A stretch of 64,000 nucleotides of DNA from JAYSYM01 sp964543475 (GTDB lineage: Bacteria > Bdellovibrionota > Bdellovibrionia > Bdellovibrionales > JAMPXM01): contig CAZIYJ010000013.1 of assembly GCA_964543475.1 (NCBI GenBank), forward strand, positions 1-64,000, written 5' to 3'. The translations under genes and the position numbers were made by a program. A model generated the notes under the pieces. The model saw only the letters and a list, made by a program, of their open reading frames with translations. It did not search any database and was not told the origin of the DNA. How positions within the stretch are numbered: the stretch's first letter is position 1; each line of letters begins with the position of its first letter. Positions 60,974 through 64,000 of the stretch are shown here, piece after piece.

Positions 60974-61804
60974 ATGTCTTCTTTAGTTGGCGAACTTACA
61001 GTCAGAATTATTCCGCTTCTAACGGACAACTACTGCTATGTCGTCGCTTCGCAATCTCATCGAAAATTATTAATCATCGATCCTTCAGAGGCTCAGCCAG
61101 TCAACGAAGTCTTAAAAGCCGAGTTCTCAAGCTACAAAATCGATAAGATCTTGCTGACGCATCACCACGCTGACCATGTCGGTGGTGCTGCTGAGCTTTC
61201 GACTTTATTTGGCTGCAAAATCTACTGTTCGGATTACGACCTGCCGCGGTTGCCATTTGCTCACTTCGGAATTTCGACCGCCCTGCGGGCCGCCTCTGAA
61301 GGCAAAGCAAAGCAGCCTGCGTTGGCTCGCTACACTGGACAGACCGCATCAGATTCGTCCGACGATTTCGACTTCTGCGGAGAAAAAGTCGAAGTTCTAT
61401 TTATCCCAGGCCATACACTTGGCCACATCGCCTATTACTTCACTAAAAGCCGACTCGTGTTTAGTGGCGATACACTTTTTTCTGCAGGCTGCGGAAAACT
61501 CTTCGAAGGTTCTCCTGAACAAATGTTTTTAAGCCTCAAAAAACTTGCACGTTTACCGATCGACACGAAAGTCTATTGTGGCCACGAATATACAGTTCAA
61601 AATTTAAAATTTGCAATTTCACTCGACCCAGAAAATCTCGATATAAAAACTTACATCGCCGCAGCCGACGAACTCCGCAGACGAAATCTTCCGACAATTC
61701 CTTCAACCATCGGCATCGAAAAGATGGTGAACTTATTTGTTCGAGCCAAATCGGTCGAAGAACTGCGCGACCTCCGCCTCGCAAAAGACAGCTACAGGAA
61801 CTAA
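60974..61804 (+). CDS. gloB: Hydroxyacylglutathione hydrolase (glyoxalase II)
   Basis: A 276-residue metallo-beta-lactamase enzyme that hydrolyses S-lactoylglutathione in methylglyoxal detoxification. RIIPLLTDNYCYVV opens the fold; LLTHHHADHVGGAAEL is the HxHxDH metal site; IPGHTLGHIAYY, FSGDTLFSAGCGKLFEGSPE, KVYCGHEYTVQNLKFA follow, all glyoxalase II signatures. An extra stretch of roughly 25 residues (ALRAASEGKAKQPALARYTG) lies between the second and third metal motifs. The chosen ATG gives the usual N-terminus; an upstream TTG would add 12 residues. No clear ribosome site. Confidence 0.85.
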   Translation: MSSLVGELTVRIIPLLTDNYCYVVASQSHRKLLIIDPSEAQPVNEVLKAEFSSYKIDKILLTHHHADHVGGAAELSTLFGCKIYCSDYDLPRLPFAHFGISTALRAASEGKAKQPALARYTGQTASDSSDDFDFCGEKVEVLFIPGHTLGHIAYYFTKSRLVFSGDTLFSAGCGKLFEGSPEQMFLSLKKLARLPIDTKVYCGHEYTVQNLKFAISLDPENLDIKTYIAAADELRRRNLPTIPSTIGIEKMVNLFVRAKSVEELRDLRLAKDSYRN

Positions 61805-61948
61805 CTCCGAGGGCCGTGCTTCTGGTACGTACCCTGCAATTACCTAAATTCGAAGCTAAAGCAATCTGGCAGGACAAAGCTACGAGGACTGATCGTCTAT
61901 AACCCAGACGGTAAGCGTTCAATTTTTGTCCTCCCACTAGGAGTAACT

Positions 61949-63979
61949 ATGAAATCGACCTTTTTAACCGTAAGCGCAGCTCTTCTTGGGACCTTGTTTA
62001 CAGCCGGATCACTTCACGCGCAAGTTGCTAATCCCGCACAGAAGCTCGCAGCACAAGCCGATAGCTCATGTAAGCAAACGAATGACCCTTTCGAAGTGGC
62101 CTACAAATACACTGCAAATTCAGAAAAGTTTGCTGGTCAATGTATCGACTCAAACCGATTTCGTGTCATTCAAAACCTCAAGATCGAAAATGGCACCCTC
62201 TCGTTAAACAACTACCAACATGAAAAAGAATACTGGGAAGCTAAACTCTCAGTTCAAGATGTTGAAAATGTTTATGTGCACGTTGTGCGGTTCCCAATTG
62301 CAGGCGTTGTTGAAGCAGCACATATTCAAATTCGATTTAAACTTAAAAATCCAGTGCAACTTAAAAATCAAATCGACGGTCGAAAAACTACGGCTAATGA
62401 TTTGATGGTTTCATTCGAGGCTTCACGTCCGAAGGATATTGGGTACAACTTTGCCCTGGGAGTTATGGAAAACTACAGCCTTATCGGAAAAGTCTCTTCG
62501 ACGGCGCAAAAGAAGATCGACGGCAGCAATCCTTTTGAACAATATGAATTAGATCTTTCAGCAGAAGAAAAATCTCAGCTTCTCCAGATTGCTCTCAATA
62601 GAGCAGCTAAGATTACTAACGAGCAATTCTACAGCACTCTTCGACCCAACTGCGCTACTGAAGTGTTTGATGCAATCGATTCACTCCCACGCTTAAAAGG
62701 AAAATTCAGAAGCTTCCTTACTGTAATTTCAAACGACCCCGTCGCAAAACCTTCGATCGCAGCACTTCAAGCTAGAAAAATTCTCAAACGTCGCGTGCAA
62801 AACTTCGAAGACGAAGTAAATGGCGTGATTAAAGATATTCCGGTCGGCTCGACGACTACGCAACACTTAGTACCTCAGGTTGCTAATCATTCATGGACTC
62901 TGCTTGTCACTCTCCCTCGATTAGACAAACTCACGCCGAATGAGCGTGCTGCAGTATTGAAGGTGAGAGCTGATCTTTTGCAAACAGCTCCTCTATTAGT
63001 TCAAGCTCTTGGTTCTTCGTTTATGACTGAGGCTGGTCTCGACGCTTCGAAAATTCTCAGCAGCACAGTGACGGTTTTGCAAGGCCGTCTACTTACGATC
63101 TTGAAATCGCTAAATCAGAATCTTCCAAATACGAAACAACACCTCGGACTCTACCTAGTTCCACTTCAAATGGGCGGAGCAACGACGAGTTTGCAAAAAT
63201 TCGGAATCCCTGCAGAGCTTCCTTTTGCAGTGAGGGATGTCGAAATTGAAGAAGGTAGCCGCGAAGCAACTGACACTTATTTCCAAATTTCTGAAGGCAC
63301 ACGAAAAGCTGGCGACTCTGGAGCAAAGCTCAAAGACCCAGCGTATTTAATGGGGGCTGCAGTAAAGCTTCAAATTGCTCGTGATGCGAGTTCGTTTCAT
63401 AGCCAACTTCTTGTGGGCTTAAACGACATTCAAAAACCGTTTGGAATGACAAATAGCCAAGTTGCCTTTAAACAAGCTGTCGTAAAAGGTGCGCAAGCCC
63501 GACTTACTCGCCCGACTCTCCTTCTTACACATGCGCAGCCAAACCTTGGAAGCTTAAATCCTCTCGTAAAAATTGAATTTGGACCTGAAGGTGGCTTAGC
63601 TGGTCGAATGAATCCAGAAAACTTTGCGATCTTCCAAATCAGAAAAGAACTCAATGGCAATTGCTCGACTCAGGCTGAATCAAGCCCGGCACTTCTAGGA
63701 AATCTAGCAGCGACTGCATTGAACAAGCCGGTTCTTGATAAGCTGATCGCTGGTAAAGCTGTAGCTTTTAAAATCTTGGGTGTAAATCTCAATGCAAAAA
63801 CCCGAAGAGTCGAAGCAATGGATGTGCGCGTTGCCACTTGGCCAATGAATTGTTTGTCAGTTCAAAACGTTAACGACCAATTCGCGCAGCAAGCAAATCA
63901 GATGTTCAAAAAATTAGAAGCTGACGCAAAAAACGGAAACTTAGTTCAGAGTTTAATTCAAAAACTTTTAGCTCGTTAA
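61949..63979 (+). CDS. Large secreted protein, possible DUF4105-type core
   Basis: A 676-residue protein with a signal peptide (FLTVSAALLGTLFTAGSLHA). AGGAG is 6 bases before the ATG. The N-terminal 120 residues are beta-rich; the segment NEQFYSTLRPNCATEVFDAI resembles the NxCxT core of DUF4105-like periplasmic proteins, which are suspected cysteine hydrolases. The rest is helical then beta-rich, with Cys pairs at the two ends (GNCST, MNCLS). No confident family. It is a single gene, its stop just inside the window. Confidence 0.55.
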   Translation: MKSTFLTVSAALLGTLFTAGSLHAQVANPAQKLAAQADSSCKQTNDPFEVAYKYTANSEKFAGQCIDSNRFRVIQNLKIENGTLSLNNYQHEKEYWEAKLSVQDVENVYVHVVRFPIAGVVEAAHIQIRFKLKNPVQLKNQIDGRKTTANDLMVSFEASRPKDIGYNFALGVMENYSLIGKVSSTAQKKIDGSNPFEQYELDLSAEEKSQLLQIALNRAAKITNEQFYSTLRPNCATEVFDAIDSLPRLKGKFRSFLTVISNDPVAKPSIAALQARKILKRRVQNFEDEVNGVIKDIPVGSTTTQHLVPQVANHSWTLLVTLPRLDKLTPNERAAVLKVRADLLQTAPLLVQALGSSFMTEAGLDASKILSSTVTVLQGRLLTILKSLNQNLPNTKQHLGLYLVPLQMGGATTSLQKFGIPAELPFAVRDVEIEEGSREATDTYFQISEGTRKAGDSGAKLKDPAYLMGAAVKLQIARDASSFHSQLLVGLNDIQKPFGMTNSQVAFKQAVVKGAQARLTRPTLLLTHAQPNLGSLNPLVKIEFGPEGGLAGRMNPENFAIFQIRKELNGNCSTQAESSPALLGNLAATALNKPVLDKLIAGKAVAFKILGVNLNAKTRRVEAMDVRVATWPMNCLSVQNVNDQFAQQANQMFKKLEADAKNGNLVQSLIQKLLAR

Positions 63980-64000
63980 TTCGAACAGATATCAGCTCTT

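Overview
The window looks like a draft chromosome scaffold from a Bdellovibrionota (Bdellovibrio-like) bacterium. The clues are a compact Agl-Glt type gliding/envelope motor operon, many small secreted and beta-barrel proteins, a 13E12-type HNH nuclease, and above all seven predicted lipoproteins whose signal peptide ends in Phe/Tyr-Gln-Asn-Cys, a form I associate with that group. A run of 100 Ns marks an assembly gap inside a heptamer repeat. No rRNA, tRNA or CRISPR was seen.

Layout. 1-8 kb: the N-terminal part of a large RHS/teneurin-like secreted protein leaving the window to the left, a large FQNC lipoprotein, a persulfide-detoxification pair (rhodanese-persulfide dioxygenase fusion divergent from a BigR-like ArsR repressor, with an imperfect palindrome between them), and a secreted metzincin protease. 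8-17 kb: a seven-gene leftward operon for an outer-membrane barrel, two TPR proteins, an FHA/TonB-like GltG-type protein, a MotA/TolQ-type channel and two ExbD/TolR-type proteins. 17-26 kb: a surface module made of a protease and its propeptide on separate genes, two VWA plus thrombospondin-3 lipoproteins, a Cys-rich secreted protein, a DUF4421-type barrel, a VWA lipoprotein and a thrombospondin-1-like lipoprotein. 26-41 kb: a 5TM sensor kinase, a trypsin-like lipoprotein, a possible structured RNA, then mostly housekeeping and membrane genes: HrpB helicase, a Lon-N domain protein, TsaC/Sua5, an RNase Z-like hydrolase, a standalone FliG C-terminal domain, a CxxCH lipoprotein, a cardiolipin-synthase-like PLD enzyme with its EEP partner, and a P-loop protein.

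41-50 kb: a leftward pstC-pstA-pstB-phoU-phoB-phoR operon preceded by a PHO-box-like 11-bp direct repeat and lacking pstS, then feoA-feoB with two palindromes upstream. 50-54 kb: an accessory region with small envelope proteins, the heptamer array with gap, a 20-bp perfect palindrome, a 15-bp minisatellite, and an HNH nuclease gene that carries a second exact copy of the same palindrome in frame. 54-64 kb: thioesterase, a LuxR-type regulator, mutS, further secreted proteins including a Gly-rich repeat lipoprotein, a Bfd-like [2Fe-2S] protein, glyoxalase II and a 676-residue secreted protein.

Functionally the window is dominated by envelope and surface biology. Ordinary nutrient uptake (phosphate, ferrous iron) and DNA/RNA maintenance genes are interspersed. 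All family calls come from reading translations and motifs by eye; no database search was run.
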